A stretch of 7,928 bases of DNA, taken from positions 51-7,978 of the forward strand of contig JAIXNA010000035.1 in NCBI GenBank assembly GCA_020328135.1. The letters run 5' to 3'. The position numbers were made by a program, and so were the translations under genes. Below are positions 6,037 through 7,928 of this stretch, piece after piece. The notes under the pieces are model-generated. The model made no database searches and was not told the DNA's origin. It was given only the letters and a program-made list of their open reading frames with translations. Source of the DNA: Candidatus Endomicrobiellum dinenymphae. GTDB lineage: Bacteria > Elusimicrobiota > Endomicrobiia > Endomicrobiales > Endomicrobiaceae. Each line of letters opens with the position of its first letter. Within the stretch, counting starts at the first letter, position 1.

Positions 6037-7574
6037 AAGTTAAACTCCTTTTGTTGATGTTCGACGTTTTTTAGCAAATTTTGCTCCTTTTCCTTTAAAG
6101 CTATGTATTTTTTTGCAATTTCAATATCATTAAAATGCCTTCTCTCAGTACCAATAATTTGATAAACTTCATGACCTTTGCCTGCAATGAGAACAATATC
6201 TCCTTTGTTTGCCATCATAATAGCTTCTTTTATAGCCAGCTCTCTGTCGACTACAATTTTGTAGTTAATTTTATAAGTTTTTTTTATACCAGCTTCTATG
6301 TCCAAAATTATCCTTTCAGGTTCTTCCGTCCTGGGATTATCCGACGTTACAAAAACAAAGTTACTCATTTCGACGGCAGTTTCCCCCATTATAGGTCTTT
6401 TCGTTCTGTCTCTATCGCCTCCGCAACCAAAAACAGTGATAATTCTACGCGGTTTTATCTTCTTTATAGCCTGCAAAACATTTTTTAAAGCATCGATGGT
6501 ATGGGCATAATCCACAACCACGTCAAAGCCAAAATCTTTTGTATCAACTCTTTCAAGTCTGCCGGGGGGCGCTTGTTTAGAATTATTTAATCCTTCAACA
6601 GCCCTACCAAAAGAAACGCCGTTGCAAACAACAGTAGCAGCTAAAGCCGCTAAAGCATTATAAACATTATGCAGACCTATATGTTTTATGCCGATTTTTG
6701 CTTTTTCACTACGAAAAATTAAATCAAACTTACTACCTGAGCTTACAATCTCAATATTCTCGGCTTTAAAGTCCGCTTTATTTTTATCAACAGCAGAATA
6801 GAGTTTTTTATCGGCGTTAATATCTATTTCTAACAATTTTTTTCCGTACTTATCATCGACGTTAATTATAGCATGCTTCCTATTCTTTTTTGCGCCTGTT
6901 CCAAGACCTTTGAACAGTACAGATTTGACCTCAAAATAATTATTCATAGTTTTGTGAAAATCTAAGTGATCTTGCGTTAAGTTTGTAAATATAGCTGTGT
7001 CAAAGTCTATACCATAAACCCTACCCAAACTTAAAGCATGCGAGGATACTTCCATAGCAAGATATTTTACGCCATTATCTACCATATCTCTTATAATTTT
7101 ATAAACATCTAAAGATTGAGGAGTGGTATTAGAAGCGTCTATAATTTTATCTTTGTATCTATAATTAACAGTGCCTATTACACCGCATTCTATGCCTGCA
7201 TTTGCAAGAATGCTTTCTATCATATAAGTAATTGTTGTTTTACCGTTTGTACCGGTTATGCCGATGATATTTAGCTCTCTATCCGGATAATTGTAAAATT
7301 TAGCGCAAAAAACCGACATGAAACGAAAAATATCGCTCGCTATAATTTGTGTTACAGAAATTGTATCTTGCTTTGTTGTCGTAACAATTACCGTTGCGCC
7401 ATTTTCTATAGCTTCATTGATATATTTGGAACCGTCTGTAATGTGTCCATGAAGCGCGAAAAAAACATAATTTTTACCGACTTTCCTCGAGTCGTATGAC
7501 ACACCTTCAATTTCAACATTTGTGTCGCCCACAACAATTACATTGTCAACAGATAAAAATTCTTTTAGTTTCAT
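6033..7574 (-). CDS. murE: UDP-MurNAc-L-Ala-D-Glu:meso-diaminopimelate ligase MurE
   Basis: A cytoplasmic ATP-dependent Mur ligase of 513 residues that adds the third residue of the peptide stem. The N-terminal domain has the YDSR motif (27-30), which contacts UDP-MurNAc in the family. The central domain has the P-loop GITGTNGKTT (105-114), the EVSSHAL segment (175-181), NLTQDHLDFH (198-207) and a Lys in FEVKSVLF (K217) at the position usually carbamylated. The C-terminal domain has VDYAHT (354-359), FGCGGDRDRTKRP (382-394), DNPRTEEP (412-419) and AGKGHE (464-469). The DNPR box is the established signature of meso-DAP-adding enzymes; lysine-adding MurE lacks it. The start ATG at 7574 is preceded by GAGAG at 5-nt spacing. 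A lysine- and glutamine-rich tail of about 20 residues follows the last conserved segment, and its final codons contain the murF ribosome binding site. The stop overlaps the murF start as TGATG, implying translational coupling. Confidence 0.97.
   Translation of the reverse strand: MKLKEFLSVDNVIVVGDTNVEIEGVSYDSRKVGKNYVFFALHGHITDGSKYINEAIENGATVIVTTTKQDTISVTQIIASDIFRFMSVFCAKFYNYPDRELNIIGITGTNGKTTITYMIESILANAGIECGVIGTVNYRYKDKIIDASNTTPQSLDVYKIIRDMVDNGVKYLAMEVSSHALSLGRVYGIDFDTAIFTNLTQDHLDFHKTMNNYFEVKSVLFKGLGTGAKKNRKHAIINVDDKYGKKLLEIDINADKKLYSAVDKNKADFKAENIEIVSSGSKFDLIFRSEKAKIGIKHIGLHNVYNALAALAATVVCNGVSFGRAVEGLNNSKQAPPGRLERVDTKDFGFDVVVDYAHTIDALKNVLQAIKKIKPRRIITVFGCGGDRDRTKRPIMGETAVEMSNFVFVTSDNPRTEEPERIILDIEAGIKKTYKINYKIVVDRELAIKEAIMMANKGDIVLIAGKGHEVYQIIGTERRHFNDIEIAKKYIALKEKEQNLLKNVEHQQKEFNF
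6045..6051 (-). promoter_or_regulatory. Ribosome binding site of murF inside the murE 3' end
   Basis: On the minus strand this reads AAAGGAG, a strong Shine-Dalgarno sequence, within the last codons of murE. It lies 8 nt before a TTG at 6036 and 11 nt before the ATG at 6033. The spacing alone slightly favours the TTG, while the start codon type favours the ATG. Confidence 0.7.
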
Positions 7575-7601
7575 TTTTACTCTCGATTAGCGTTTGCAAC
7601 A

Positions 7602-7667
7602 TCTCGCCAGGCTAACGGCTGACGCTCTCGTACGCTCCGTCGAGCTTCGCTCCCCCGCCCCGGCATG
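7602..7667. other. GC-rich intergenic island between ftsI and murE, possible interspersed repeat
   Basis: This 66-bp stretch contains about 46 G or C (roughly 70%), against about one third G+C in the surrounding genes. It lies inside the 121-bp gap between the ftsI stop and the murE start. It contains the hexamer CGCTCC twice, 15 bp apart (7633-7638 and 7648-7653), a small hairpin GAGC-TTC-GCTC (7642-7652), a CGTACG palindrome (7629-7634) and a run of Cs (7652-7656) followed by GCCCCGGC. A 5-bp TTAGC (7588-7592) / GCTAA (7611-7615) inverted pair overlaps its murE-side edge. There is no U-run to make it an intrinsic terminator, and no open frame or recognisable tRNA. Its base composition suggests an acquired or dispersed short element. 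That is inference; the rest of the genome would show whether it recurs. Confidence 0.5.
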
Positions 7668-7695
7668 TGTTTTGTATTATATGCTCTTATTTCTT

Positions 7696-7928
7696 TTATT
7701 TGCGTTTGAATATCGCTTGAGTAACATCATCTTTTTCTATTTCTAAATATTCAGCTATTCTTCGAGCGATATTGGCAAAAACAGGAGAAACAACCGAAGC
7801 GGCATAATAACTGCTGCCTTTTGGTTCATCAACAATAACAAGTATCACAAACGCAGGGTTCATTGCCGGCACCATGCCGCAAAAAGATGCTGTGTAATAC
7901 TTTGTGGAGTACGTTTTTGTTGCAAACA
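7696..7928 (-). CDS. ftsI: Division-specific peptidoglycan transpeptidase (FtsI/PBP), C-terminal fragment
   Basis: Only the last 76 codons and the TAA stop are in the window; the 5' part lies beyond 7928. The fragment matches the end of a class B penicillin-binding protein transpeptidase domain. It has the ASFCGMVP segment (usual family form ASFxGxxP), then a hydrophobic strand (AFVILVIVDEP) and a SVVSPVFANIARR helix, equivalent to the family's APVFxxI. The KTG box normally sits just before this segment and would fall immediately outside the window, so the catalytic residues cannot be checked. In the family these enzymes cross-link peptide stems at the septum in the periplasm, paired with the FtsW glycosyltransferase, which is encoded further along this operon. 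The position just before murE is the classical place for ftsI; a SpoVD-like or other class B PBP cannot be excluded from the tail alone. The C-terminus ends in a basic FKRK, without a PASTA domain. Confidence 0.85.
   Translation of the reverse strand, partial: FATKTYSTKYYTASFCGMVPAMNPAFVILVIVDEPKGSSYYAASVVSPVFANIARRIAEYLEIEKDDVTQAIFKRK

Noticed and set aside
6135..6510. Plus-strand open frames of 117 and 70 codons opposite murE.
   Set aside because: They are antisense to the conserved MurE C-terminal domain; composition and context indicate shadows.
7676..7681. Minus-strand TATAAT after the ftsI stop, a possible internal promoter for murE.
   Set aside because: A perfect -10 hexamer occurs by chance in AT-rich DNA; no -35 is found at 16-18 bp, and it lacks an extended TG.

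Overview
The window is a single-direction block of the division and cell wall (dcw) cluster, with every gene on the minus strand. In transcription order, from high to low coordinates, it holds: the 3' end of a division transpeptidase (ftsI/penicillin-binding protein), murE, murF, mraY, murD, ftsW and the first ~290 codons of murG. This is the classical dcw order. No unfamiliar multi-gene system is present. The unusual signals lie in non-coding stretches and at the left edge of the window.

Organism: the DNA is AT-rich (about one third G+C by eye), with Lys/Ile/Asn-rich proteins. MurE carries the DNPR motif of meso-diaminopimelate-adding ligases, so the wall is probably of the DAP type found in most Gram-negative bacteria. 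The phylum cannot be fixed from the sequence. An AT-rich Gram-negative lineage such as the Endomicrobia/Elusimicrobiota is one possibility, held at low confidence.

Layout: 7696-7928 is the C-terminal 76 residues of the transpeptidase. 7575-7695 is the longest intergenic gap (121 bp) and contains a ~66-bp island of about 70% G+C, unlike everything around it. murE (6033-7574) and murF meet in a TGATG overlap. murF and mraY are 3 nt apart, and the last two codons of murF (AGG AGG) form the mraY ribosome binding site. Between mraY and murD there are ~95 nt holding one arm of a 14-bp perfect inverted repeat whose other arm covers the start region of murD. murD-ftsW (6 nt) and ftsW-murG (24 nt) are tight. 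The left edge (1-107) is not a true continuation of murG. It is a fold-back made of inverted and direct copies of an internal murG segment (635-696), most simply explained as an amplification or assembly chimera at a contig end.

Together the genes build lipid II and use it at the septum. MurD adds D-Glu to UDP-MurNAc-L-Ala, MurE adds meso-DAP, and MurF adds D-Ala-D-Ala. MraY moves the phospho-MurNAc-pentapeptide onto undecaprenyl phosphate, and MurG adds GlcNAc. FtsW polymerises the product and its partner transpeptidase cross-links it. Short gaps, overlaps and embedded ribosome binding sites indicate one co-transcribed, translationally coupled operon. No terminator and no convincing promoter is visible, so the transcript presumably starts upstream (beyond 7928) and continues past murG. 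No gene-free stretch exceeds 300 bases.
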